The translations under genes were made by a program, and so were the position numbers. Below the pieces are notes generated by a model. That model was not told where the DNA came from, ran no database searches, and worked only from the letters and a program-made list of their open reading frames with translations. Below are positions 50,801-64,000 of a DNA stretch of 64,000 nt, piece after piece; the stretch's first letter is position 1, and the number at the start of each line of letters is the position of its first letter. Location: the NCBI RefSeq assembly GCF_028769735.1, contig NC_088173.1:14014038-14078037 (forward strand). Reading direction: 5' to 3'. Source of the stretch: Zonotrichia leucophrys gambelii. Its lineage: Eukaryota > Chordata > Aves > Passeriformes > Passerellidae.

Positions 50801-53271
50801 CTGACAGATGACTGTTACTGGCTTAGTAGAATTACCAGAATGCACCCTGAGGGGCTGTAGTCACACTGTTTGATTCACTCAGTGAGAACCATGCTCAGCA
50901 TGGAGCAATGGGAGCATGGGGTTGTGTTTTACTGGTCCCTTACCAGGATCATAGCCAAATTCACCCACAGTGCTGACTGGACAAACATCTGGCCACATTT
51001 CTTTTACCATGGAACTAGGAATGGTTCTGCAAAATTCTGTTTTATGGAGAGCTAATATAAAATGGCATTTCCCCCCGTTTCTGTTCCTTTTGGAAATTCT
51101 GTTTTATTATCTCATGTGTAGATAGAGTAAAATAAAGAATATAGAGTAAAGAATATTCTAAGTTATGCTTTTCAAAAACCAATTAAAAGGGTTAAGACAG
51201 GAGCAGAAATTAGAGTAATAGGGTATGCAATTCAAGATTCTTAGAGACTTAAAATATCACTGAGAAGTGGGCAAAAAGCTAGAGAAATGGGATCTACATG
51301 CTTTCAATATTTAGCAGCTAGAAGATCACATTTTCATTCATGACCACAAAGTGTCTGTTTTATTCAAGAAAAATGACTCTTGTCAAATAGCTTTCATACC
51401 GTTCTTTGGCAGGATTACAAGTACATTTGATAAAGATGACTCTATTGACATAATGCACTAGTTTATGTAGGGCATTTGTTTTATTCTGTGTGGCAGCCTA
51501 CATTAAAGAGATGTATGGGAAGCAAAAAATTTTAGAAGTGTTTTTCTATATGGTTGTTTGCCATGTCACAGCTCCCTGCAATGTGCCTGGCTCCTTTCTG
51601 TGTTTTTACTTTATTGCCTTATAATGCCTCTAGTTTAAAAATGCTCAGTCTTTGCATAATGTCTAGCATCTTGAAGTATTCAGAATACTAAACAATGGGC
51701 ACAGGAACCAAACCAGTTTGTCAAAGATGTGTCCTTTTCTAGTTACACCTCAAAGCTCTAAGGCAGTCACGTATTCTGTATTTTATGAAATAAAAGTTCC
51801 TGATTGAATGAATCAGTGATGCAACCATGCAATAAAGCTCATGAACTGCTGAGCCCAGTGCAGGGCATGACTCCATCCAGTGCAGACTGGATAAATATAC
51901 CTTTAAAAATATCCTGCTGTCATTTTCATGCTGTTGGACTAATCACAAGAGAATCTGTGGGCTGAATAGAGAAAGGGTGAAAACTACTCTCAAAGCCCCC
52001 AGTGAGAGTGAGCCCTCAGCAGTGTGAACACATATGCCAGATGAGAAGAGAGAGCTTTAGTTCCTCTGTGGTCTTGAGGAGTCCCTGATGTCATTCACTG
52101 ATACTAAGTTATACAAAGTTTAATCTCAGTGATGTCAGTACACTTCTCAGTGCACTTCTCAGCAGATGTCTTAGTAATTTCTCCATGCAAGCAATGAAAG
52201 GTGAAACCATTTTTTCCCTAGCACTGATAATAAAATGTCTCTATACTTGTCTAGTAGTCTGGCTAATTAAGGTGACAGGCCAGGAAGTTTCAGAGTATTT
52301 ATACTTTTAAAAAGTGGAGTATACACTCAGTAATCACCTATAGATAGCTGACTCTGGTATTCAGGAAGACCTGATTCCCAAGCTGCAAAGCCTATTATTC
52401 ATCTGGGTATTAAGTGTTGATTCTACCAGGTACATGGTGGAAAGGTCTTTGACTTAAGTAATTCAAGTGACATACATACTCTACAAGTAAATCACATAGA
52501 CAAAATCTCTGACTACAGGTGAGGAAGGGTCTCTCCTTTGTCTGAAAAAGTCTCAAAGACTACACATTGTCTTTTTAGTCATGAATGTGTAAAGAGCTGG
52601 GGCCCTGAATATTTGGTTGGTGAGTGTAGGAAAAAGCCAGTACAGAAATTACTTTTTGTAAGATCTGTTAATTTGATAGCAGTCAAAACATTTCATTCTC
52701 TTCAAAAGTATATTTTGATTGAGACAATACTATAAGAATAGACATTGTGTATTTAATTTTATTAAACTTAAAATGGGGCTATTTGCTATGAGAGAGACAA
52801 AATTAAATACACTTTTTAGTGGCTTGTAATCATCTGATATCTCCTAAAGTAACAAAGTGCAACCTGAATTGTGCTAAAGAACGTTTCTTGGGATTGTGAA
52901 TATGTCTGTAACAAGTAACTAGTGTTATCAACAGAGCTTTTAAGTGAAGGCTTTACTGTTATAGGCTTGTCTGACTTGGATAACAAACTCTTTTAGTATT
53001 TCAGCCCATAAATCCTGAACAGAAAGATACTATTCTCTTGTGTCTCTGACAAACTAAAAGAGAATCTTTGTTTGCAGAGCTCCCCAGAGTTAACACAGTA
53101 CTAGTTAATGATTTCACCATGGTAATTACTTTCTAGGGTCTGTCAGTCAGGCAATTTTAATGTATGCAGAATGGGTTGCATCAATTTTGTGCAACATTAC
53201 TGTTTTACCTGGTTTCATGCTACTTGTTTATGAACCTGCCCATAACAAGTTCTGAATATATGGACCAATTT
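47831..53271. other. Gene-free region
   Basis: AT-rich DNA with poly-T (50144-50158) and a short duplicated ACACTTCTCAGTGC unit near 52140. No exon, RNA gene or repeat family recognised. Confidence 0.5.
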
Positions 53272-54125
53272 ATCCTAGAATCCTAGAATGGTTTGGGTTG
53301 CAAGGGACCTTAAATATCATGTAGTTCCAACCCTCCCTGGCATAGGCAGTGACACCTTCCCCTAGACTAGGTTGCTCAAACCTCATCCAGTTTGACCTTG
53401 AACACTTCCAGGAATGAGGCATCTACAGTTGCTCAGCACAACCTGTTCCAGTGTATCACGACCCTCACTGTAAAGATTTTTTTTCCTAATATCTAATCTA
53501 AACCTACTGTCTCAGTTTAAAGTCATTCCCTCTTGTCCTATCATTACATGTCTATAGAAAAGGTCTCTGGCTTTCCTGTAGGCCTCCTTCAGGTACTGGA
53601 AGGCTACAAATAGGGGTCCCCAGAGCCTTCTTTTCTCAAAAAAGGCTGAGCAATCTCAATTCTCTCAGCCTTTCCTTATAGCAGATGTGTTCCATTCCTG
53701 TAATCATCTTGGCATCTGTCTTCTGGACTCACTCCAACAGGTTTATGTGCTTCCTATGCTGGGGACCCCAGAGCTGGATGCAGCATTCCAGGTGGAGTCT
53801 TGGCATCTCACCAGAGCAGAGGAGAGGGTCAGAATCACCTCCCTTGCTCTGCTGGCCATGCTGCTTTTAGTGCAGCCCAAGACATGTTTGGCTTTCTGGA
53901 CTATGAGAGTACATTGCCAGCTCATATCCATCTTCTTATCTGCCAGCATCCCCAAGTCCTTGGCAGGGCTGCTCTTGGTCCCTTCATCCTCCAGCCTGTT
54001 TTGATGTCAGGGATCGCCCCAACCCAAGTGCAGCACGTTGCACTTGGTCTTGTAAACATTATGAGATTCCCATGGCCCAGCTCCTGGAGCTTGTCCAGGT
54101 CCCTCTGGAAAGGGCTCAGCTATTG
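53272..54125 (-). mobile_element. CR1 LINE 3' fragment (about 0.85 kb)
   Basis: The plus strand begins ATCCTAGAATCCTAGAATGG then TTTGGGTTGCAAGGGACCTT, and continues through CTGGATGCAGCATTCCAGGT and GCAGCACGTTGCACTTGGTC, all reverse-complement CR1 sequence. Coding remnants are interrupted. Confidence 0.95.
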
Positions 54126-57100
54126 CCATTTTCCTTAGATACACTAGGTCACCACTTGGTATAGGTCTAACTCAGCAATTACACATCATGTGCTGTGTCT
54201 TGCCATGCTCATGGGTAGGGTTCATGGTGGACTAAAATGTACATGAAATGATAGCTGTCTATTTTTAAAATAGGGCTTTTATCCACTGTGCACTTGATTT
54301 AGTCCAGTCCTAAATTAGCAGTTCATGAGATTTCTACCATGGTTGCATCACTGGTTCCTATGAGCTTTATTCAAACAGTATAATCTAATAATATTTCTTT
54401 TATAAAATAAGGATAAAGCAGGTCTAATCTTGCAGTTTTGAAGTGTAATTACAGAGAGACAGATCCTTGATTAAATTCTGTGGTTCCTATACCTGTTCTT
54501 TATGTATTCTGAATATCATGAGACATTAGAATTGATGCAAAGATTGGACTTTTTCAAAACATGATTTTATTGAGTATGCTTGCCAGTGTTTGTAAAGGAC
54601 TCTGGCACTCAGTTGGAGTGCTGACATTGGTTTCAATTAGTGTGTGATGAGTCCCTTTGTCGTTGAAATCATCACATTTAAAGGTATAAATAGGCAAAGC
54701 AACTGGCTAATAAAATTTAAAGTGAAAAAATCAGTTTTAATGTGTTTGTGTGTAGCTCTTAATAGGAGCTAGGTCATGACTTTTTTCAGCACAACAGTTG
54801 GAGTCACAGCTTGGAGAAACTTGAGAACATCTGTTATTTCTGTTGAAAAATACAAGTACATTGAGTAGCTCGCACCTTTGAAATTCCTTTGTGGGGGTTG
54901 AAGACAACTCCTCCCCAACACAAAAATGATTTGCTCAGATTTGGAAAACATTTGACTAGTTCATCCTTTAGGTCTCTCATAATTCAGACACAAATGTTCT
55001 TTGGAGGGAAGCTTCGAAAAGGTTTTTACAGTGAGGTTTGATTCCAGAAGGAAGGGCTAAAATGACTTACACATTTCAGTACATAGAAGTTAATTTTACA
55101 TGCAGGCTTCTTTAGTTTGTAAAATACATGAAGTTACTTCTTAAAGAAAACAAAACAGAAGTAATCTAGTTACAATTGATCTATGATCCAACACAATTTC
55201 TTTTGTACATGCTATATTTTTTGTAATAGATTTTTGGAAATCTGTTTACATCTGTAGCAAGTCCTAGGGACAAGGAAAAAATCAGTGGCAGCTGAAAGCA
55301 TTTCTTATCATCAACATATACTTATATGTTACATTCCTGGGTATATACATCACAACACGTCATTGAAAAAATTTATTTATTTATTTTTTAAACCCTATGA
55401 ATATGTATGCTCTTTGCCAGCGCACACCAAGGACGTAATGGTTTACTCACATATTCTACCAACCCTTTAGCTAGCATCAGCCAAGAGGCTTGTTTTGTGG
55501 GCTCATGAAAAGGGTCTGAGTGGCAGCCATTTGAGAATTAAGATTCCTGGACAGGCTGATGTGCCCAAAATGCCCAGGAGAGAATATTACTTTTCATTGC
55601 AGACATACTAGGCTGTCTAGCAGGCAGTGTCTAGTAAATAAAGGAGGGAACAGAGAGAAGGTGGCAGAAATTTGGAAAGAGGTGTAGAGCATGGAGCCTA
55701 GACAAGTATCTTTGGGTGTGAAAGGATGTGAGAGTAGGAAATAGAAAACCATTATAAGGCTGTGGACTGGAAGCAAATAATAACTACAAGTGGGAATGGG
55801 GACATCTCTGAAGGTGTTCTGTGGCCTATTCCCAGTTTCATCTCCAGGCTAGGTGTCTGTTTAGGTGCTGTGTCCCATGACATATGGATTTTCTTGCAAG
55901 TACTGTATAATGTAACGGTTTTGGCAGATGGAAAGCTGCAATTCTCCTTGGGAAAGCAAATCCATTGAATAGAACATAGTAGTTGAACAATAACTCCCCA
56001 GAAGCTCTGCAACAATTCACCCAGGAGAAGTTTAGTTATAGATTAACCCCAGACAAGGGCATTGATTGGTTAGGCAAACTAAACATCAATTCAGTTTAAC
56101 TCAGCATAATAGATTTTGTTCTCCTTTTTCTAACAGAATAGAAATAGTTAAGGAAAATTGTGATTTGGACACTTTTTTTTTCCAGGGAAATGCAAAGCAA
56201 AACATTTTGTAGAACCTTCCCGCCTTCCTCTAAATCAAACAATATTCTGTGTAATTTAGATTAGGTTTAATACAAACGAGAAAAGGACAGATAACTTATG
56301 GTTTTCTTTGGTTTTCATGTTGTTTTTTTCCTTTTCTGGCTTGTTTCTTTAGTGTAGCTTAGTAAGTTTTCCTGGTTATTCTATTTTCTGCTGCATGTGC
56401 AGTATCTGGTTATCTGTCTCATGCAACAATCCATGTTTCTCTCTCACATCTTCTTGATGCTTTTTCCTTACTATCTTCCTATACCTCCGTGTGATGCCTT
56501 GTTAGTTTTCCTCATTTCTCTATTTTTTTTTCTCTTCATGTCTCTGCATTTCTCTTTCCTTTTTATCAAATCAACCAAAAGCACCCTCTCATGCATTTTT
56601 CTAATGTTATTTAAAACTGCAATTCCAGCCTGATGTGAACTTCTCATTTTCTATCTGAGAATCACATACTGAGTCTTCTCTGACATTATGAGAAAGCAGG
56701 TCCTTCAGTTTCCTTCCCTCTTCACTCAGCATAGCCGTGATTTTAGTTTTCAGGATCAAGACTTATGGGGGCTTTTCCTCAGTTATTTCTCTTCCAGCTT
56801 CAACTTTGCCCCTAGGAGGAAGAACAAGATAGTAGTTTTGCCTCTTGGATGGCATTCCTCTCTACATGAGTAAGGTTATTTCTGTTCTTGATGGTGTTTA
56901 GTCATTAACAGACAGTTTGCCTTGCAAATATTTGTCAATAATTTGGTTAAATAGTAACAAAAAGTAAGCTGTGTGATTGCAAATCGAAAATTCCTTCTCC
57001 TGCAGTGGTTCAGTGGTTAGGCCATACATAAAAGGGAATTTGAGGTCACAGAGTAAAATATTTATAAAAGGGCTTTTTAGCATGAGCATGTGTATATGCT

Positions 57101-58116
57101 GCAAGAACAATCACAAAAAATATTCCTATTAGGAAGTACATATAAAAACTAGAATATAAAAGTAACAAGTTATCTAATTAATACTTTAAAATACATTAAA
57201 ATAAACTGAAAGAATGCACACATTAAACTTTAGACAGTACAAAGCTTATTTTTCCCCAGAGAAAGAGAAATCATGGCCAGAGTACAAGAGTAGAGATAAT
57301 TAGAGATTTGTTTCTTTTCTACCTCCCAAGGTAAGGCTTAATCCTACAGTAATCTCTTTATTGAGAGCCAAGTGTTAGTCAAGGAGCCTGCTGCACAGAT
57401 TTCAAAGTAGCATTTAGTTAGATGTTTTCAGTATCTGGGAAGCAGCTATCCTATGAATTTCTAGTCTGCATTGTTTTTTATTTTGTCCTTCACTATAATG
57501 CACTGGCATGGATTCATTACAGATTTGCTAGCTTATATCGTGACACAGTGAGGCTTCAGTCATGAGCAGTAACCTCCAGAGCCTTGCTGTCCTTTAGCAG
57601 GGCAGGGAGTTTGTGCTGGGCACATAGTGACTGGCACACTCTGGCAATGAGCATAAACTGATTATCTCAGAACAATTCTGCCTTTGAGCATTTCACCCTC
57701 GTGCTCCCCCACTGTCAAGCTTGCTTTAAGGATAAATGCCAGAGAAATTTGGGGTTCATTCATGGGGTAGATGTTAGGCAAATTGGTCTTCTGTCTTTTT
57801 AATTTCCAAACTTTGGTTTGCAGCCCTGTTGTAAATTTGTTGGCTCTTTTAATTCCCAGGTAAGACAGGAAAGTGAAACATGGCAAAAAAGAGAAATATA
57901 CATGCTGAAGTTAAGTTTTGGGGTTTTTGTTAAAGGTCCAAAGGTTAGTTCTACCAATGGATTTAAGTGGTATTTATGTATGTGATGTTAAATTTTGCAC
58001 TGAAGGATCAGTAACCCAGAAGTGCTGCTTCTCTGATAATAAAGTTCCAACAGACCATGTGCCATGCCCTTGGGTGTCTCAGACTTGGTGGTGCTGGAGA
58101 GCTCTCTCATCTGTAT
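54126..58116. other. Gene-free region
   Basis: AT-rich DNA with a pyrimidine-rich patch (56300-56580). No exon or RNA gene recognised. Confidence 0.5.
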
Positions 58117-58122
58117 AGGTCC

Positions 58123-58511
58123 TGTGGTATTTTTGGGGTCCCCTGATGGAGGAAATGATGAATCTGACTCCATGTTCTTAGAAGGCTAATTTATTATTTT
58201 ATGTTACTATATTATATTAAAGAATACTATACTAAAACTGTACTAAAGAATAGAAAAAGGATACAGACAGAAGGCTTTACAAATGAAAACCTCATGACTC
58301 TCTCCAGAGCCTTGATGCAGCTGACTGTGATTGGTCATTAAGTAAAAACAATTCACATGTTGGATAAACAATCTCCAACCACATTCCAAAGCAGCAAAAC
58401 ACAGGAGAAGAAAATGAGGTAATATTGTTTTCCCTTTTCTCTGAGGCTTCTCAGCTTCCCAGGAGAGAAATCCTGGGCAAAGAGGTTTTTTCAGAAAATA
58501 TGATGGTGACA
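58123..58511 (-). mobile_element. Solo LTR (389 bp) of an avian endogenous retrovirus
   Basis: Termini are TGTGGT...GTGACA on the plus strand, flanked by a perfect 6-bp duplication AGGTCC (58117-58122 and 58512-58517). Read on the minus strand it starts TGTCACC, has a CCAAT box (GACCAATCAC), AATAAA near 58190 and an end GACCCCAAAAATACCACA, matching the LTR type common in songbirds. No internal viral coding sequence is left. Confidence 0.9.
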
Positions 58512-58517
58512 AGGTCC

Positions 58518-61500
58518 CAGTGATGTTCAACAATGAGATAACTCCTTCATAACTGGAAATTAATCTTGTCACCATCTTGGACTTAATGAGCTCAGGGTCC
58601 CACACAGTAGCTCAGGAACAGTGGTACTTTTTAGTGGAGGAAATATGGAGCAAAGGGTATTCTATAGGCTTGGGAGAACAGCCACAATACTTAATAAACT
58701 AATCTGTGGATATCTGATTCATACTTAACTGTGTAATTTTGATACCAGTCTAGAAAGAGAAGTGGGTGGTCTAAAGACAAGTGTCTCTGGAAGGGATGGA
58801 TGTTCAGAGAGTGTGGATATCCAGGTGACTCTATGTGACACAGTTACATTCCTACACAGTGGTCTGAAGGGTCAGGTAGAGAAAGGGTAGAAAAAGTATT
58901 TTGCTGCTTGCTGGGTTGACTTGCTTCACATATTTTTTTGTTTGTTTTAAAATGAAGTTTACATGGAAAAATTTTATTTCTTAGAGTAGTGAAAATGGAA
59001 GAGTGGCCTGTACCCTCTCCTTGTTTATCCAAGGGCTTAATGATTAGAGCATTAATGCACACAGTAGGTGCACAAAGTCCATTTAATTTACTGCCTGCAG
59101 GAATTCCAAATGCAATGCCTTAATTGTGAGACTATAAAGTGTTCAAGTATTCTGCTTACTGAATTCCTTTTACTGAAGTTTTGCATGAAATGATTAAATA
59201 TGCTTTGGATCAGGAAGAGTGAGTGTGTCACTTGCTGGTGAGAGGACTCTCAAAGGGAAGGTGAGGGAGCTTGGTTCTTCCAAATAGTTGACGTAGGATA
59301 GTTGCCAAAAGAAGGACTGAAATCCATGTGCCCCCTCTTGAGCAGATTTAACCACTAGGCTGTAGAGGTTACTTCCTTTGCATGCAAGAATGAAGAACTG
59401 GGCCATTCAATTGTGTACTTCCATACTGGGTTAAGGAGCAGCTCCTCACTGCTGTTTCTGAACTTGGTGACACGTGGTGGCAAGAGTACTTTGTGTTCAG
59501 TTTTGCAGCATTTAAGACAAAAATCTCATGTTTTATTGGGGAGGGAAGTGGTTTTGTTTGCTGTTGGGAGGGCTAGTATGGTAACTCAGCAGTATCCACA
59601 AGAACACACCTGTTCACTGGAAACTTCTCCAGTGTAAATGACATTCAATGACATAGTCAAAAGTGAGTACATGTCATGTGTGTAAGCATGCACAAACAGC
59701 TGGGACACTCATTTGAAATCTAAGGGACAGAGGTCAAAATCAGTTTGAATAGAGTCTCTTGTATCTCAGCTGAACAACTAAAACTATTTATTCTTCTGGA
59801 ATTAACAGGTCTATCTGATTTTATTCCTGTAGGGTTTTAAAGTATAAGGATCTATCTCAAAGCAAAAAAACTTGTACTTCTGAAACCACTGCAAATCTTT
59901 GCAATGACAGAAAGCAGTCTGTTTCCTGCCTTCTTCCATGTAAAATGCAACCTAAAAATTCCTTAATGTCTTCTGTACACATTACAGAAGTCTGCCCTCT
60001 TTTCACAATAGGGATGGAAAATTGCTGTGGGGTTGGCTCACTGCAGAGGTATAACCTTAATTAGCAGGAAGGAAGCTCAGTGGAGCCTGAGGACCTAGTT
60101 AGCTCTCAGCTGTGCCTGGGGGTTTGAGGAGCCTGTAGAGACTGCTGAGGAGGTGGGCAGGAAAGACCTATGATGGAAGAAAACCCATGTAGTGGAGTTA
60201 GTGATAGTGCTTGGCTGCATGAAAATCACAGTCCATGTGAACTGAGAGGAAACAGGGAGCTGGAGGAACCAAAATGAGAGCTGGAATTTTATGGTTTGGC
60301 TTTGAGTAAGGAAAGGCTGGGCTCAAATGGGAGGTCCGCAGAGAATTGTGCCATGAGAGGGGCAGACCTACTTGATCTGCAATGGTGTTTGGCAAGGGAT
60401 GTGAGAGTTGAGAAGCCTCTGCTCCCCTGTGAGAAGTGTTGCTGCAAGGCCTTAGTGGGCTCCCAGAAGGAGGCTCACTTTTTTTTGTGATGCTTGCACT
60501 TAAATTCTGACTGAGGCTCCAGTTAGCACAGTCCAGCAGGATTTGTATGGCAGCACTGGTGTGGAAAATTGTTGTTTGCAAGTAGAGATTAGATTGAACA
60601 AAGGGAAAAGTTGAGTGGTTTCTTGGAAAGAGGTTGATACCTTTGATCACTTGCCCCACAAATAGCATTAAGCTTTTTTCCTTCCTGAAAAAAAAAGAGA
60701 TGTAGCAAGGTCCTTGCATACCTATGGCAGGGCAGAGGATGCTACATAGCTTTGGTATTCATGCTTCTAAGACAGTTCTTTTTTGCTTTTTTCTTGGCAT
60801 TCATAAGCAGTGTCCTCTCTGTCCCCACTCAGGTATGCAGAATGAATGCTTATGGATTTCTTTCTAATGCCTGAGATAGAGGCTTTTGAAACTCTGCTTT
60901 CCAGAAAAGATACAAGAAGCAGAGTTGACAGACTGGTCAAGACCACTGGGAACTTTTGACTTTTTTGCTTCATAGGCCTAACTGCACCTGGAATTTGTGA
61001 CTTAAAAGATCTGTTGGTATATTCCCCGTGTACCTCACCAGACAGTGCAAATAAGGGAGCTGGGCTTTTTTTTTGTCCACACACTTCTAACTAGCTTCAA
61101 CTCTCAAAAAGAGACAAAAATTATGTAAGGCTTTCTCTTCTAAGCTAGTGAATTGCTTCTATAATGGCTTTGTGAGGAAGTCTGTTGGTTACCTGGGGCC
61201 TTTCTGTAGAGTTGATTGCTGTAGAGTTGATTGCCCATGACACTGAGTGTGTCTTTCATCATACTTTTGTGGTGTAAGGGCTGAACCTTGTCACAAAACT
61301 CTTGCATGGGACTGGTCTAAATTTAGGCAATGTAGGTAATTGCAGAAACAACTGTTTTGAGCTTTCATGTTATCAGGTGGAACTTTGCCAGATTGTTATG
61401 GTTCCATTTAGAAGTAACTTAAAAAGGAGCCATTTAATTTACTTAGAGAAGATCTATTCCACTCTTGTCTAGAACAATTATCTCTTCTGCAAAAACAAAA

Positions 61501-64000
61501 TGGTCTCCTTTATAACTAGGATACATATTTTGTCTTACCATATAAAGTTATTCAGCTGCTTTTCCCGTACTAATTTATAGACGTAAATTTTCTTCTTTCT
61601 TCACTCTCAATGCTTTTAAGTGGCATATATTAGAAAAGGTGCTTGATTTCTCTCACAGAACATAGCTGAACAAAGAATCATTGCTGTTTGTCTTCTAACC
61701 ATTTGTCTTCTACCATGGCAGATACCGAAATATTAGCTTCTGCTAATTTGCAGAACTGACATATTCTAATAAGGAATCCTAATAAAACTGGCTCATTACT
61801 TCTATTCCTTTTAAACATTGAATTTAAATTACATGCTGGAAACAATTGTATTAGAAACACTTTTATAATTAAGAAGTTATTAAGAGTTACTAAAATCCTC
61901 CTTATGCATACTTATGTTATCTTATACTTTTATCCGTGTGTCTTAAGGCTCTAATGGCACTAGAAATAGTATCTCACAATGCATCTCTCCATAATTCCCA
62001 CTGGTATGCTGAAAGATAGTATTAAGATCATTAAGAGCATAGTCTCTTTATGTTCCCATAAGCTTTCCATTAATTTGCATTTAGCTGTCTAAACTACAGC
62101 AAATTTAATATTTACAGCAAGTTAATACCTGGCTAATAGAAATGTGAAGCACACTTATTCCTCCTGGTTATTAATACTCCTGTCTGGGCACAGATGTGTT
62201 TTCATAGCATGTGTTTGGTTGCTAGATATATGCTGATGACAAGTGCACCCAGAATGGGCACAGTCAATTCATAAGAGCATTCTGTCCTAAAAGCTCAATG
62301 TACACCAAGCTGTGAAGCCCTTCTATGCTTCCAAATTCCCCTGTAGAATGGTGTTGGGAGCAGTAGCAGCAGGCTTTACTGTAGATAAAGCAAGTGCATG
62401 GATTGAAGAGCAACAGTGTTGGTTGAGCCCTGGGATATGTACAGCTCCGTTTTGGAAGGCATGCATGTCCTGTGGGTCTAGCAGTGGGCCTGAGGTTACA
62501 GCCCAGCCATGGAGAAGAGAGGTGTTTGTTAAAGCAATTAAATTAGGCTGTCTGCATGCTTGGGCGTGCATTCTGTGTTTGGTGATCAAAAACTGGAAGC
62601 ACAGATTTGGATGAAATTGCAGGATTCCGTAAGCTGGTACTCCAGGCATGAATCTTCTCTGCCTGTACTACCAGGCTGCTGCTTTTATTTGCTGGTAAGG
62701 AAAGGAGCAATGCTATAATCTTTCCAGATGTGATGAAACAAATATTTTGCTAGAATAAAACATATTTGCATCTATTTGCTACAGTCTGAAGAGATGTGTT
62801 TTCTTCCATCAGATGGCAAGGCAGTAAATTTTATTGATTCAACTTGTTTCTCACTGCCAGCAACCTTCTGTGCCTTACAGATCTGTTTTTGCTGAGACCA
62901 TTTCTAATGTTCAAAAGTTGGAAGCAGTTTTAATCTGCTTGTTTAAAAGCTGTCAGAAAGCTGACAAGAGTGAATGTTTTCTTTAAGTAGCCCCAGGCTT
63001 CCCATCTGATTGTGGGCTGTGTTCCTGGTAGGGGGACCCAGCTTAAGACCAGAGAAAGTTGAGGCAAATATTGTTACTTAGCACAAGATCTACTTTTATT
63101 GTACACTGGATGGAGCCCCAGTGAACTTTGGCAGTAATATTAAATGTGGCTTTTTCATCAGGCCCTTGGGGAAGCTCTTACAGAAGATTTTAATCCTTTC
63201 TTTTTGAAAGTTCTGAGGATCAGGCAGTAGCACTTTGTATGTTGTCATAGCATGTCTCAAAGCACTGCTGCATTTGTGTGAAGGATCACTGACAAGTCGT
63301 ATCCTGAAAGGGAAAACAAACTCTATTGCTTTTGATTGTGCCAACTGCAATGAGGTATTTGTTTAAGTGAAATGTTTCAGCATAAATAGCTATGCATACA
63401 GAAACTAATTCAAGTTTTGAGAGTTCTACCTAAAATTTCTGTTTGCTTCCATAACAGCTGTAAAGATGAAATAAACGGAATAGTCTGACAGGAGCCATAT
63501 GCCCCTTTTCACGTTTGGGCTATAACCATCAGCTTATGGCACACTATTGCACTAGCAATAAAATGTAAACTACATAATAAAGGTATTCAGATGTTGGTCT
63601 CTCAGATGCTGAAGAAGTCAAGCTGCATTTAATTGAAAGTCTTTGAAAACACTCAGCTTAGGTCATGACATAAGAGAAATTGTAATGTAGGAGAAGTAAG
63701 TGTAGTGTTAATATCAGCTGTAACTTTCTCTGAGGTAACCATTTGGTTTTGTTTATGAATACACATAAACTGTAGCTGGAAATAACCTCCTAACTGTCTC
63801 TTATTTAAGTGGAGAGGAAACTTATTTGTGGGCAAACCACCTGGAATGGTTGTTCATCACTTTACTACTGATTGATCATTGTTATGCAGAAATATGCCTT
63901 TACACTTTGCTTATTCAAATATGTAGCAACAGAGGACATTGTGTATGTGAATGATGTTTTTACATGATTTGTTTAAAAGAACAAGCTCTACTTGAGAAGA
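58518..64000. other. Gene-free region to window end
   Basis: AT-rich DNA. A 15-bp tandem duplication (GTAGAGTTGATTGCT) lies at 61206-61234. One weak exon-like segment on the minus strand (63304-63075) is discussed as a finding. Nothing else recognised. Confidence 0.5.

Noticed and set aside
60198..60719. 173-codon minus ORF
   Set aside because: No familiar domain or promoter context; probably chance in sequence with few stops.
1..64000. CRISPR arrays, tRNA or rRNA genes, bacterial-type operons or mobile elements
   Set aside because: None seen by eye; introns, CpG islands, CR1 and LTRs show vertebrate nuclear DNA. A tRNAscan/Infernal run would be needed to exclude small RNAs fully.

Overview
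The window is vertebrate nuclear DNA, most likely from a bird and probably a songbird. It has large intron-containing genes with CpG-island promoters, long AT-rich gene-free DNA, many CR1 LINE fragments (the dominant avian retroposon) and LTRs resembling those common in passerine genomes. The gene order CDKN2AIP then ING2 matches a conserved amniote block (human 4q35.1; chromosome 4 in birds, from general knowledge). No plasmid, phage, CRISPR, insertion sequence or bacterial operon is present.

Three genes are well supported, all on the minus strand, so the transcriptional order runs from high to low coordinates. CDKN2AIP (28363-31114) has three coding exons with exact splice sites and encodes a 640-residue XRN2-binding nuclear protein. 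RMRP (about 25126-25397) is the RNA component of RNase MRP, with a complete type-3 Pol III promoter (octamer DSE, PSE, TATA) and a TTTT terminator. ING2 (12084-16186) has two coding exons and encodes a 279-residue PHD-finger protein that reads H3K4me3. The RMRP gene is the most notable item: it is non-coding, it sits under GC-rich spurious ORFs, and in human it lies elsewhere (9p13, beside CCDC107).

Layout: 1-11.1 kb is AT-rich sequence with no recognised gene, one A-rich tract and a candidate CTCF site near 10.55 kb. 11.1-16.7 kb is ING2 with its 3' UTR, intron and CpG-island promoter (NRF1-like palindrome, CArG box, CCAAT box). 16.7-24.4 kb is intergenic with CR1 fragments. 24.4-25.9 kb is a CpG island holding RMRP, interrupted by a CR1 insertion. 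25.9-31.4 kb is CDKN2AIP with its 3' UTR and CpG-island promoter. 31.4-64 kb is repeat-dotted DNA without a recognisable exon: CR1 copies near 31.4, 41.8, 44.5, 45.3, 47.6 and 53.3 kb, a 298-bp solo LTR nested inside the 41.8-kb CR1, a second solo LTR near 58.1 kb, and a more diffuse LTR near 37 kb.

The genes do not form an operon. One functional theme is an inference only: RNase MRP cleaves pre-rRNA in ITS1, and CDKN2AIP binds XRN2, a 5'-3' exonuclease that also works on pre-rRNA. Two nucleolar RNA-processing factors are therefore neighbours here.
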